Source of the DNA: Chryseobacterium piscicola
Lineage (GTDB): Bacteria > Bacteroidota > Bacteroidia > Flavobacteriales > Weeksellaceae
Assembly (NCBI RefSeq): GCF_900156685.1
Contig: NZ_FTOJ01000004.1
Coordinates: forward strand, 124,001 to 188,000
Length of the DNA: 64,000 nt
Direction of reading: 5' to 3'
Numbering within the stretch: the stretch's first letter is position 1; every line of letters starts with the position of its first letter. A model generated the notes under the pieces. That model was not told where the DNA came from and did not search any database. It saw nothing but the letters and a program-made list of their open reading frames with translations. Made by a program: the position numbers and the translations under genes. This document shows positions 9,201-16,737 of the stretch, piece by piece.

Positions 9201-9514
9201 TTTCCAAAAGTAATCCCACGAATGATAGATCCTTTAGAATTTAATTCTCCTAAAAATCGTTGCTTGTCATTCTTTGCTAAAACAGATTCGTCAATAATAA
9301 TTCTGTTTTTGGTTTTTACAAAATCCATAGTATCTTTCGTGAAAAGATCGCGGCTTAGTCTTGTAAAAATAATGCTATCGGTTTTGGCAGCAAGTGCGCT
9401 GTCAGATTTTATAGAATCTTGAGGGAGGTTCGGGTTTTTCCATGTGAAAATTTGAGCATTACTGGTAAATAATCCTACAATAACCAACACAAAAGTAATA
9501 TAATATGTGCGCAA
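6257..9514 (-). CDS. Very large conserved outer-membrane/cell-surface protein of unknown function
   Basis: 1085 residues with a signal peptide (MRTYYITFVLVIVGLFTSNAQ). After a Ser/Asp-rich linker, residues about 85-160 (NSKGSIIRGITFGNNQG...; LQISGKLSKDVTILASISDHNLP) recall the region of SprA-like giant proteins of flavobacteria; this similarity is from memory. The rest is almost wholly alternating polar/hydrophobic strands typical of a large beta-barrel. An EF-hand-like loop D-Y-N-G-D-G-V-Q-Q-L-D-E sits near residue 778. The start codon is TTG; no in-frame ATG would keep the signal peptide. It is preceded by the divergent promoter region of a type IX cargo gene. Possible roles are secretion or surface assembly, by inference only. 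Confidence 0.75.
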   Translation of the reverse strand: MRTYYITFVLVIVGLFTSNAQIFTWKNPNLPQDSIKSDSALAAKTDSIIFTRLSRDLFTKDTMDFVKTKNRIIIDESVLAKNDKQRFLGELNSKGSIIRGITFGNNQGQSVQSSMDLQISGKLSKDVTILASISDHNLPIQADGYTQTLDEFDKIYMQLNIKDKSILRAGHLDLVDTKSYFSKYQRRSMGIQFQTEFGTDNKTYTDISMGVARSEFHRIRFQGVEGNQGPYRLTGKNGEQFITLISGSEQVFIDGILMKRGENQDYVINYNTGEVTFTSFRPIFQQNFITISYNYTNRNYSRYLFTGKVEHKREKMKIGLNWFMENDNKNAPLALNLSKEDEKILADAGNNPNLMYAPSAVETAYDVNKILYRLVQNPNGNYYQFSTDASQLLYTLSFTYFGANLGDYKVTQTTNNGRVFEYVGQNMGEYRAVRKLPAPEKSQVYTVNSEFLLKNGKIGADFSLSNYDINLFSSKDSDKNIGYAGRVFGNKTFSKKNWKGTPSFEYQYIDKQFRILDRINDVEFSRDFNLAQEFSNKTQNRFIFSFLNRWNNKSVLNYRVNYLNERDSYKGIKNDLDFGWINKKYFTKGNFSYLNTNATLQDTKFIRGGVSTEFTGKKGSWTAGGSMEHNEKYFNNTQLLDVTSFSWREVFIQKKIGDSARTRLLTKAYLRDNDSVRDNSLQNMNRILGFMAESQLIKNDKTTLTALLHYRKFFYQSDLADMSRNNDFVVGNILYNQQLFRNGARLQAFYELGNGQEAQREFQYIKVTDGQGVYKWTDYNGDGVQQLDEFEIAEYSDLAQYIRIYTNSVRYLASNKNKIQLALFVNPSIVFNSENKFLKRWNFNISLNSQNSYLKQDKVLVINPFEKNEDQILKNQNILTSLQFNPTEKSGWNGNYRFISNDNLLNANFSNEERQQRSHFVNLGYWFNKEFRIDWENSVHELKNSSQLFSTRDYILNNFETKPKATYKFTDSVQAEFSSAYREKQRTDGEELLKAFDITGTVQWERKKTSIRANFSFINNDFTGNSFSIVGNQMLDGLKPGKNQVWSVFVQQSLNSFLQLNLNYEGRNSGERTIHIGSMQVKASF

Positions 9515-9600
9515 ACCCCTATTGATAATAAGATGTAAAAATAACTAAAAAAACAATAGGTTTGCTTTTTAGCATTATTAACAAATATTTAATCTATTTG

Positions 9601-9632
9601 TTGTGTAATCAAGAATTTTAGTATTAATTTTG
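9601..9632 (+). promoter_or_regulatory. Promoter of the type IX cargo gene
   Basis: -33 TTG at 9601-9603 and -7 TAATTTTG at 9625-9632, spacing 21 bp. The leader to the ATG at 9669 is about 30 nt and AT-rich. Confidence 0.65.
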
Positions 9633-9668
9633 CTCTGTAAATTATTAATAATTAAAAATAATTAAGTC

Positions 9669-10442
9669 ATGAAAAAAATCTATTCTCTATTCGCTACAGT
9701 AGCATTGGCTACAGGAATGTTTGCTCAAGTAACTGTTTTTAGTGGTACATTTAGTGATCTTACCGGAACTGGCGGTAATGATGGTCTTTGGTCAGGTTCA
9801 GCAGCTGGAACGGCTATTGCAGATGGTTCTAGCTCATATACAACTGGTGGAAACTGGACTGTTACAAAAGCTTACCGAGCTGATGGATGTCTGAAAATGG
9901 GAACAAGTTCTCTAAAAGGAGTTGTTACAACCCCAAGTATATCTCTTACAGGAAGCGGCGTATTAACGTTCAGAGCTGGTGCGTGGAACGGTACAAGTGA
10001 AAACACAAATTTGGTAATTTCTGCTACAGGAGCTACTTTAAGCCAAGGAAGTGTTACTTTAACTAAAGGTGCTTTCAATTCTTACTCAGTAAATATTACT
10101 GGAGCAACTGGAGCAGTAACAATTACTTTTGAAGGAAATTCTGCATCAAATAGCAGATTCTTCATTGATGATATTATTGTTCAGGATGGAACTCTTGCCG
10201 TTGCAGACTTCAAGAAAGTAACTCCAAACTTTGTAAAAAATACTTTGGTTAAAAATGATGAAATCGTTTTTGGTTCTGACGTGAAAGATATTAAAGTCTA
10301 CACTTTGTCTGGTGCAGTAGTAAAAACAGGTTCAGTGAAAAATGGTTCTACTTTAAACGTAGCTGAATTGGCTAAAGGAAACTACATCGTAACAGGTATT
10401 CTAAACAACGAGCCAGTTTCTCAGAAAATTTTGAAAGACTAA
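9669..10442 (+). CDS. Secreted protein with type IX secretion C-terminal sorting domain
   Basis: 257 residues. A signal peptide (MKKIYSLFATVALATGMFAQ) is followed by a beta-sandwich of about 150 residues rich in Gly, Thr and Ser (GGNWTVTKAYRADGCLKMG; SRFFIDDIIVQDG) that resembles a carbohydrate-binding or adhesive jelly-roll domain. The last 70 residues form a Por-type sorting domain: DIKVYTLSGAVVKTGSV, then ELAKGNYIVTG and the final VSQKILKD. Such proteins cross the outer membrane through the type IX system and are attached to or released from the surface. No catalytic motif was recognised. Confidence 0.88.
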   Translation: MKKIYSLFATVALATGMFAQVTVFSGTFSDLTGTGGNDGLWSGSAAGTAIADGSSSYTTGGNWTVTKAYRADGCLKMGTSSLKGVVTTPSISLTGSGVLTFRAGAWNGTSENTNLVISATGATLSQGSVTLTKGAFNSYSVNITGATGAVTITFEGNSASNSRFFIDDIIVQDGTLAVADFKKVTPNFVKNTLVKNDEIVFGSDVKDIKVYTLSGAVVKTGSVKNGSTLNVAELAKGNYIVTGILNNEPVSQKILKD

Positions 10443-10468
10443 TCTTTAGTTAAGATATATAGATAGAA

Positions 10469-10497
10469 ACAGCTGCAGAAATGCAGCTGTTTTTTTT
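10469..10497 (+). terminator. Intrinsic terminator
   Basis: Stem ACAGCTGCA (10469-10477) with TGCAGCTGT (10482-10490), loop GAAA, followed by seven more T residues. Confidence 0.9.
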
Positions 10498-10516
10498 GTG
10501 ATTCAATATAAATTAC

Positions 10517-13333
10517 TTAATACCAGCCTCGTCGTGCAGCATTAATAATTGTTCCGAGGTTTAAAATTAAGGTATATCGTATCCTCTTACCGTAGTCTTT
10601 AAAGCCAGGCTCAAAACCTAAACTCGATTGTACAGGAAGATAGATTTCTAGAAAATCTGGGATGAGGCGTACTTTTACACCACTGTCCCAGATAAATTTG
10701 GGATCAAAATTTTTGTTTTTGTACACACCGGCATCTGCATAAACGTGAAAAATTTTCCAGACGCTCGTATCTACGTTAAATGAAGTAATCCATTGGTTTA
10801 CCGTTCCAGGAATGAATGATTTGAAACCACCATCAGCTAGAATATATTGTTGAGAAAGAAGTCCTTCTGTAGCACTTTGCCCCAGTAGATTATACGAAAA
10901 AGAATAGTCGGAAACCCTTGAAATTCCGTAGTTGAAGGTATTATTTCGGGTTTCATTTCTCACAAAATAACCAGCGAAAAGCCTTAAACTCAATTTCTGT
11001 CTTGGTGCAAATTCCCAACGGTAAAAACCTTCAGCAGTTACCTTATTGTAATCTTCCATTCCCTGCGTGCTCACGCTGAGACTTTTCTCATGAATCATCT
11101 GGTTGTCTGTATATCCATAGCCCACACTCCAGAGATTGTATTTTGAATAATCGCGGTTGGCAATCATTTTAGCACTCAAATCTCGTTCGTAATAATTGTA
11201 AGATACTGCCAATCCACGGCTTACCGTACTCCTTGGGTTTTTGGTAAAACTGATTCCTGCAGATGCAGATATTCTACTGTAAGCCAATTCGTAATCATAG
11301 TGAAATTGTGCCGCAGAAAAGCCTACCGTTAATGCTCTCATGAAGCTTTCAGCAGGCAAAAAAGAGTAGGAGACAGCTCCCGAACCTACCATTTTTCTAG
11401 TTCCAGTACTGAAATAAGGAGTAATGGAATAAGAAAACTTTTGGTCAAAAAGGGATTGGTTTTTAAAATTCATTCCCAAAAGAAATTTGTCATAAGCATT
11501 ACTGAAACGAATTCTTGGGTTGAGGTAAATTTCATTAAATTCAGGATTGGGAATATCTTTTATCAGTTTCAGTTTTATTTTTTTTGAATTAGAAAATATC
11601 CCTTTTGTATAAAGATAATTGTCTCTGTAACTAGGCTCGGGGAAAATATAGCCGTTGTTGAGCGTTATTTTATAAATATCCTCAGCCGGAATTTCAAAAG
11701 TTGTAAGTTTTTTATTTTTCTCAGTTTCTAGCCAATATGATTTTTTGAAACCAGCACGGTTTTCGGTTTCCAATTTTACCGGAATGTTTTCGTTTGTATT
11801 TTTGGTAATACGTACTTCTACATTATCATCTTTAGTTTTGAAATTTTTCAAGTTAAAATTATCACGGTTTTTATGCTTGAAAAAATTACTCAAATATTCA
11901 GACGATGTTTCTTTTTCTGCGAGTCTTTGTAGAAATTCTTCAGGATTTATTTGTTTGTCTGTGTTTTCGGCAATATAATCTTTAACTAAAATAGTAAAAT
12001 TGTTTTCGCCCACTTTCTCAGCCGTATAGCTAAAAAGACTTCCCGTTTCGAAATGAGAAATGGCATTATCATTAAAATTACTCAAATCTGCATATTTCTC
12101 GCCAATTTTTTGGTCAAGATTCTGAGTCATAATGTATTGGTATGCCAATCCGTAGCGATCTAGCAATTTTACTTTTGAGGCATGGAAAAACTTTACAGGT
12201 TTTATACCAAGCAGTTTAGTTTCTGTAAGATTTCCCAAAAGTTTGGCATCATGATAGAATTTTTTTAGATACTGAATTTCAAGATAAGATTTCAAACCGT
12301 TTTTGAACCAGTGAAAATTTTGCTTGTCGGCAATTATTTTTTCATCTAAAACTTTTTTAGAAATAATACCGAAATAATCCTGATCAATTTTTTCTGCATC
12401 AGAGAAAAGTTTGAAATTGAATTTCCAAAAATTGATGTCATTGTTACCGAAAAAATCTTCTTTGGCTTTGAATTTTTCAGAAATAAAAATCTGTTCAGGA
12501 ATTGCACCAATTCGGTCTTCGATAAATTTTAATTGTAGAGGAAGAAAAAACTCCATGTTTTGTTTTTCCTGATCGGTAATAGGGTAACCTAGTTTTATTT
12601 CAGTTTTGAAACTTTCAGAGTAAACATTAAGAATAGGGAATTTTTCTTTTGAAATAATAAATTCCGGGTCAGAATCTAGATCACCTTCAAAAGTATTTTC
12701 TGCAGTTTGGTTAAGATTACCCTGCGCATGAAATTCTGTAGGTAAAATCAGATTAATCTTCCAAAAAGTATTAAAATTTACAGACTCTTCAATGTCTAAA
12801 TAGCTTCTGCTCAAATTATTGCCAGTATCAAAATGATCTGGGACAATGAAGAAATATTTTAATGAACTGTTATTGGCAGAAGTACCATAACCAGTAAATT
12901 TTTTATCAGGAAGTTGCAGTTTATATTTTAAGTTTAAAACAACCGATTCACCAATTTTTATTGGATTCTGGAGTAATAAATAAAGGTTTTCTTCTTCTTT
13001 TTTAGGAATTATAAAGTTTTGATTGTCTTTGCTGATGCTTATTTCAAGTAATTTCCCTACTTCGTCTTGTTTTGCAAAATGAAGTCTGTTGTTTCTATCT
13101 TCAAGTTTTCGATAAACAAGAGCGGTTTTTCTGTTGTTGTAAGCGGCAACCCAATTGAGAAGTTTTAGGCTGTCTAAGTCTTTATTGGATTGGTTGTGAT
13201 AAACAATCTGCTGCTCTACTTCGAGCGTTTTTCTGTCTGCTGAAAGTTTTGCGTTAATAAAAATACTGTCTTTCTGTGCAGAAATCTGTACAAACCCCAA
13301 AAACGAAATAATGACGATGCTAAATTTTTTCAA
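10517..13333 (-). CDS. Degenerate M1-aminopeptidase-like domain fused to an outer-membrane beta-barrel
   Basis: 938 residues with a signal peptide (MKKFSIVIISFLGFVQISAQ). Residues about 25-240 match the N-terminal beta domain of M1 metallopeptidases (YHNQSNKDLDSLKLLNWVAAYNN). Residues 340-460 match the zinc-peptidase core downstream of the active site: HWFKNGLKSYLE at 341-352 stands where an M1 enzyme has W-x-x-E-G-(F/L)-A-x-Y, and HFETGSLFSYTAEKVGENNF fits the later core. The HEXXH zinc motif is absent and the third ligand Glu is Asn345, so it should be catalytically dead. From about residue 610 the protein is a beta-barrel. The start codon is TTG. A substrate-binding or surface-antigen role is inferred. 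Confidence 0.78.
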   Translation of the reverse strand: MKKFSIVIISFLGFVQISAQKDSIFINAKLSADRKTLEVEQQIVYHNQSNKDLDSLKLLNWVAAYNNRKTALVYRKLEDRNNRLHFAKQDEVGKLLEISISKDNQNFIIPKKEEENLYLLLQNPIKIGESVVLNLKYKLQLPDKKFTGYGTSANNSSLKYFFIVPDHFDTGNNLSRSYLDIEESVNFNTFWKINLILPTEFHAQGNLNQTAENTFEGDLDSDPEFIISKEKFPILNVYSESFKTEIKLGYPITDQEKQNMEFFLPLQLKFIEDRIGAIPEQIFISEKFKAKEDFFGNNDINFWKFNFKLFSDAEKIDQDYFGIISKKVLDEKIIADKQNFHWFKNGLKSYLEIQYLKKFYHDAKLLGNLTETKLLGIKPVKFFHASKVKLLDRYGLAYQYIMTQNLDQKIGEKYADLSNFNDNAISHFETGSLFSYTAEKVGENNFTILVKDYIAENTDKQINPEEFLQRLAEKETSSEYLSNFFKHKNRDNFNLKNFKTKDDNVEVRITKNTNENIPVKLETENRAGFKKSYWLETEKNKKLTTFEIPAEDIYKITLNNGYIFPEPSYRDNYLYTKGIFSNSKKIKLKLIKDIPNPEFNEIYLNPRIRFSNAYDKFLLGMNFKNQSLFDQKFSYSITPYFSTGTRKMVGSGAVSYSFLPAESFMRALTVGFSAAQFHYDYELAYSRISASAGISFTKNPRSTVSRGLAVSYNYYERDLSAKMIANRDYSKYNLWSVGYGYTDNQMIHEKSLSVSTQGMEDYNKVTAEGFYRWEFAPRQKLSLRLFAGYFVRNETRNNTFNYGISRVSDYSFSYNLLGQSATEGLLSQQYILADGGFKSFIPGTVNQWITSFNVDTSVWKIFHVYADAGVYKNKNFDPKFIWDSGVKVRLIPDFLEIYLPVQSSLGFEPGFKDYGKRIRYTLILNLGTIINAARRGWY

Positions 13334-13350
13334 AATACCTGATAAAGCAT

Positions 13351-13358
13351 CAAATATA
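13351..13358 (-). promoter_or_regulatory. -7 box for the M1-like/beta-barrel gene
   Basis: TATATTTG on the minus strand, 17 nt before the TTG start. This short leader supports the TTG start, because an ATG at the same place is out of frame. Confidence 0.5.
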
Positions 13359-13542
13359 ACTTATTTTAGATATAATATTAATGATTATGATAGCTAATTT
13401 GAAAAAAAATATTAAAATTAATTTACTATTTTGAATTCATTTATTTTAAACAAAACTAAAAATGATAATGGAATACTAGAGTTTGTTTTACAAAAGGTCT
13501 TTTAATGATTTTGATCTTCATAGGCTTGCTTTTTCATTAAAC

Positions 13543-13571
13543 AAAAAAACACGGGAAATTTACCCGTGTTT
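13543..13571 (-). terminator. Terminator of pyrE-pyrF
   Basis: Stem AAACACGGG/CCCGTGTTT (13547-13555 with 13563-13571) plus inner A/T pairs; on the minus strand it is followed by a T run. It lies 47 bp after the pyrE-pyrF stop. Confidence 0.85.
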
Positions 13572-13617
13572 GTATTATTGCCATTTTAAGATTTTTTTAA
13601 AAATCTGAATTTTATTT

Positions 13618-14979
13618 TTAGTTTAAAGAGTCTTGGTAAGCTTTCCAGCCTTCGTTTTTATAAGTTAAAGCGGCTTGCTCAGGATTTTCAGATTTGTAAA
13701 TTCCTCTTCCTACAATGATAAAATCGGTATGTAGTGTTTTGAAAACATGCTCCGGAGTGTTGTATTGTTGCCCTTTTCCGTCTCCCGAATCAGCCAAGTT
13801 TACGCCAGGCGTGAAAAGTAACATCTCATCGGGCAATTGATTTTGAGAAACTCCACCAATTACATTGGGGTGTGAAGCCGCTACTTTCAAGGCTTCTTCA
13901 CGGTACGCGCTGGTCGTTAAAGTTCCTTTAGAAGACATTCCTACAATGGCAACCACGCCCACATTTTTGAAGCAATCGAGCGATTCGTAACCGCCAATGA
14001 CCTGTGAAGTCACAAAATCTGCCCAGTCTGTAATTTTGAAAACTCCGCTGGTAAACTGTAACTCCTGAGTGTTTCCGATGTCTGCAAATTTTCGGTCTTC
14101 CATCAAAAGAAATTGATGTTTTTCAGCTAAAGCCTTTAATGGAACAATCGTTCTCTGATAATCGAAGTCTGAAATAATATCGATGTGTGTTTTAAGTGCA
14201 ATAACGTGCGGCCCTACTTTTTCTGCTAATGCTAAAAGCTCGTCAGTAGTTGTTACATCAGCTGATGCAATAAGATTTGATTCTTTTGCCAAAGCTGTCT
14301 CTAATAGTTTTTTAGAAACAGAATGTTGTGCATTCTCGAATTTTTCTTGATAAGAGAGTCTTTTCTTTTCATCAAATTGAATATGATTTCCTTTCAAAAA
14401 ATCCTGAATTCTTTTCACTTCATCGTCCGAAAGTTCACCTTCTTCCTGAAGAATCGCACAAACTTCTGAGATGTTGAATAAGGTATGAACCTTAAATCCT
14501 TTGCTTTCCAAAAGTTGTTTTCCGCCTTGCTCACGGTCTAAAACTACAACGATGTCGGCCACTTTCAGGTCTTCGTTTTCTACTTCGGCAATGGTTTCAA
14601 TTAAAGATTTTCCGGAGGTAATCACGTCTTCCACCAAAAGACAGTTTTGCCCTTTCTGATAAATTCCTTCGATCAGTTTTTTGGTTCCGTAATTTTTCGC
14701 TTCTTTTCTTTTGATAATTAATGGAATATAACTTTCAAGAGACATTGCAGTAGCCATCGGAAGTGCAGCGTAAGGAACTCCGCAGATCAAATCAAAATTA
14801 TCCAGCGGAAGCATTTCCAAAAGATAGTTGGCGAGGTTTTTAAGGATTTTCGGGTCTGAAGCCAAAGGCCTAAGATCTACATAAAACGGACTTTCGATAC
14901 CGCTTTTCAAAGTAAATCTTCCAAATTTGATGATTCCCAGCTTGTAGCACTCTAAAAAGAATTCTTTTTTACTTTCCAT
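13618..14979 (-). CDS. pyrEF: Bifunctional orotate phosphoribosyltransferase / OMP decarboxylase (UMP synthase)
   Basis: 453 residues joining two enzymes of UMP synthesis. Residues 1-205 are PyrE, with the PRPP loop VEDVITSGKS at 116-125. Residues 222-453 are OMP decarboxylase with catalytic Lys263 (ALKTHIDI) and Asp295-Lys297-Asp300 (EDRKFADIGNT); the 32-residue gap between Lys263 and Asp295 equals that between Lys59 and Asp91 of the yeast enzyme. The C-terminal block LADSGDGKGQQYNTP...DFIIVGRGIY is of the eukaryotic OMPDC type. Domain order is the same as in animal and plant UMP synthase. A good promoter precedes it and a terminator follows, so it is a single-gene unit. Confidence 0.95.
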   Translation of the reverse strand: MESKKEFFLECYKLGIIKFGRFTLKSGIESPFYVDLRPLASDPKILKNLANYLLEMLPLDNFDLICGVPYAALPMATAMSLESYIPLIIKRKEAKNYGTKKLIEGIYQKGQNCLLVEDVITSGKSLIETIAEVENEDLKVADIVVVLDREQGGKQLLESKGFKVHTLFNISEVCAILQEEGELSDDEVKRIQDFLKGNHIQFDEKKRLSYQEKFENAQHSVSKKLLETALAKESNLIASADVTTTDELLALAEKVGPHVIALKTHIDIISDFDYQRTIVPLKALAEKHQFLLMEDRKFADIGNTQELQFTSGVFKITDWADFVTSQVIGGYESLDCFKNVGVVAIVGMSSKGTLTTSAYREEALKVAASHPNVIGGVSQNQLPDEMLLFTPGVNLADSGDGKGQQYNTPEHVFKTLHTDFIIVGRGIYKSENPEQAALTYKNEGWKAYQDSLN

Positions 14980-14998
14980 TATTTTCTATTAGATTCTG

Positions 14999-15028
14999 CA
15001 AATTTAAGGATTTTGATATGAATAACAA
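14999..15028 (-). promoter_or_regulatory. Promoter of pyrE-pyrF
   Basis: On the minus strand: -33 TTG (15026-15028), 19 bp, -7 TAAATTTG (14999-15006). The leader is about 15-18 nt. Confidence 0.7.
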
Positions 15029-15081
15029 CTTGGCATCACAACAAAGGTTTTTTTTATCTTCAAAATCTATTTATTACTGAA

Positions 15082-15411
15082 TCATTTTCTCCTTCTTAGA
15101 ATTGAGATTTCTTCTTTTTGAGTTTTTATGATCTCTTTTAGTGTGATGATATGTTCTTTTAATTCGACAATTAATAGTTCTGAAATACTGTCTCTTTGGG
15201 AAAGGTTCAAATTGGTCTCTAGATTGTCATCCAGAATGTTCGTCATTTCTGTATCTAAAAAGTCTGCTATTTTCTGCCATTCTTCTTTGGTGAATTTTGA
15301 ACGGTTGCATTCTTTCCTGTAGTACTGAGGTTGTGAGATGTTGAGTAATGATGCCATTGCATCCTGAGAGACATTTCTGCTTTCTCTGAGTCTTCGTAAT
15401 TTAATGTTCAT
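15082..15411 (-). CDS. Small XRE-type HTH regulator with C-terminal coiled coil
   Basis: 109 residues from the chosen ATG (MNIKLRRLRES). A helix-turn-helix of the Cro/CI-XRE type fills residues 2-55 (RLRESRNVSQDAMASLLNIS, PQYYRKECNRSKFTKEEW). A linker is followed by a charged helix (about 75-109, ELKEHIITLKEIIKTQKEE) that predicts a coiled coil for dimerisation. A longer reading with start at 15450 is rejected because a -7 box (15429-15436) lies inside that extension. The gene is divergent from the secreted-peptide/GLPGLI/receptor genes and is the likely regulator of both promoters. A broken relative with the same architecture lies at 41231-41601. Confidence 0.85.
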   Translation of the reverse strand: MNIKLRRLRESRNVSQDAMASLLNISQPQYYRKECNRSKFTKEEWQKIADFLDTEMTNILDDNLETNLNLSQRDSISELLIVELKEHIITLKEIIKTQKEEISILRRRK

Positions 15412-15428
15412 ATTTATTTGTGTGGTAG

Positions 15429-15499
15429 CAAATGTATAAAAATTATTCATTTATTATTCATTACTGAATGAAATTTTTGATCTGAGTGATATATTTTTG
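15429..15499. promoter_or_regulatory. Divergent promoter-operator of the regulator and the peptide operon
   Basis: A -7 box for the regulator (minus-strand TACATTTG, 15429-15436) and one for the operon (TATTTTTG, 15492-15499) face away from each other. Between them are two direct copies of ATTATTCATT (15442-15451, 15453-15462) spaced one helical turn, the second running into a perfect 6-4-6 palindrome TTCATT-ACTG-AATGAA (15457-15472). The palindrome sits where the -33 region of the operon promoter is expected, suiting a repressor site for the adjacent HTH protein. Binding itself is inferred. Confidence 0.5.
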
Positions 15500-15548
15500 T
15501 TTTCAATAAAAGCATAGTGCTTTTAAAACAATCATTAATAAAAAATTT

Positions 15549-15887
15549 ATGAAAAAAATTCTATTTGCGGCAGTATTATTTGCCGGAACAACCTTAGGGT
15601 TTGCAAAAGACAATGTGAAAAAAACTGAGGTTGAGGTTACAAAAACCGAAGTGGTAGCAAAGAATCAACATGCTAAAGTGGATGATGAAAATCTTGATTT
15701 AGCAAAGAGACTAAGAATTTGCTTTGAAAACTATTATTGGACGACTATTGAGTCTTACTATGATATTTATACCGATACTGTACAGCATCAGTATGTTCAT
15801 CATATAGCTCAATATTCTTATCTGTGTGGTGATAGTGGTCCAAGAAGTACAACTATCAATGGTAATCCGGCAGATTACGGTTTGTAG
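15549..15887 (+). CDS. Small secreted tyrosine-rich peptide, unknown family
   Basis: 112 residues. A signal peptide (MKKILFAAVLFAGTTLGFA) is followed by a charged Lys/Glu/Val segment (about 20-55) and a C-terminal part (57-112) with nine tyrosines and exactly two cysteines (Cys58 and Cys93), which could form one disulfide. There is no type IX sorting domain, lipobox or known catalytic motif. It is the first gene of an operon with two GLPGLI proteins and an outer-membrane receptor and lies behind its own promoter. I do not recognise the family; an exported effector or signal peptide is one possibility. Confidence 0.8.
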   Translation: MKKILFAAVLFAGTTLGFAKDNVKKTEVEVTKTEVVAKNQHAKVDDENLDLAKRLRICFENYYWTTIESYYDIYTDTVQHQYVHHIAQYSYLCGDSGPRSTTINGNPADYGL

Positions 15888-15894
15888 CAATTTT

Positions 15895-15926
15895 AGAGGT
15901 AGTGTATTCTATAATATGCTACCTTT
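15895..15926 (+). terminator. Weak hairpin, possible attenuator
   Basis: AGGTAG (15897-15902) and CTACCT (15919-15924) can pair around a 16-nt loop, with a U-rich stretch some 10 nt later. It could reduce reading into the GLPGLI genes so that the peptide is made in excess. Confidence 0.3.
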
Positions 15927-15956
15927 AATATAGTTTTTTAGTAAATTTAAAATAAT

Positions 15957-16724
15957 ATGTACATAATGAACGGGAAAGATAAAATTCTAATTACCTTAAT
16001 AATATGTTTTTGTAGCATTTTGAATGCTCAATATCTCAAAGTTGATTATGAGAGATTAGATTTGGGGGAGGAAAATTTGATAGGTGTTTCAAAAGAGTTT
16101 CGTGAGGAATTCAATAATATAAGGAAGACTCCTCAAAAGTTTTTTCTCTATTATGCAAATGGAGAGTCTTTATATAAGTCTGTACCAAGGAAATCATTTG
16201 TTAATAATGCAGGAGATTTACGAGTGGATGAGAAAACAATTTCTCATAATAGAGAGGTTTATAAAGATATAGAATTAAAGGTCTATAAACCTAAGGGAGC
16301 TAAAGGAGTTTATGTATATCAAAATTTTTTGGATATTCGAGAAGAATTTTATGGATATAAAGATACAAAATTTTCTAGCATTGATTATAAAGATGAGACC
16401 ATTACCATAGATAAGTATCACTGTAAATTGGTTGAAGTAAGTTTTCCAAATAATCCTTCAGCCAAAACTAAAGTTTGGTATACTGAAGATATACCAATAT
16501 CTGCAGGTCCTAATACATTTAATGTATTTCCAGGATTAGTATTAAGAATAGAGTCATCTCAATATATTCTTACAGCAATTAAAATAAGTAACGAGGCGAA
16601 GTTGTCTGACGTAGAAAAAATAAACACAAAACTTCCTGTCTATAAAGAAGAAGCATTTGATAAAAAAATGAAGGAAGTAAGAGAATTGAGAAGTAAAGTT
16701 ACAAAAGAAGAAATAAGACTTTAA
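15957..16724 (+). CDS. GLPGLI family protein (copy 1)
   Basis: 255 residues with a signal peptide ending in LNAQ (about residue 25). A second ATG at 15966 (MNGKDKI) is an equally good start. The family signature is the degenerate motif VFPGLVLRIE near residue 200, standing for GLPGLILxI, preceded by the typical KVWYTEDIPISAGPNTF. GLPGLI proteins are periplasmic or outer-membrane-associated proteins of unknown function, usually encoded beside TonB-type receptors, as here. The following gene is a close paralogue, more than half identical by eye, and both end in a Lys/Glu-rich helix. Codon use is more AT-rich than neighbouring housekeeping genes. Confidence 0.88.
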   Translation: MYIMNGKDKILITLIICFCSILNAQYLKVDYERLDLGEENLIGVSKEFREEFNNIRKTPQKFFLYYANGESLYKSVPRKSFVNNAGDLRVDEKTISHNREVYKDIELKVYKPKGAKGVYVYQNFLDIREEFYGYKDTKFSSIDYKDETITIDKYHCKLVEVSFPNNPSAKTKVWYTEDIPISAGPNTFNVFPGLVLRIESSQYILTAIKISNEAKLSDVEKINTKLPVYKEEAFDKKMKEVRELRSKVTKEEIRL

Positions 16725-16737
16725 ATAGAATCTAATA

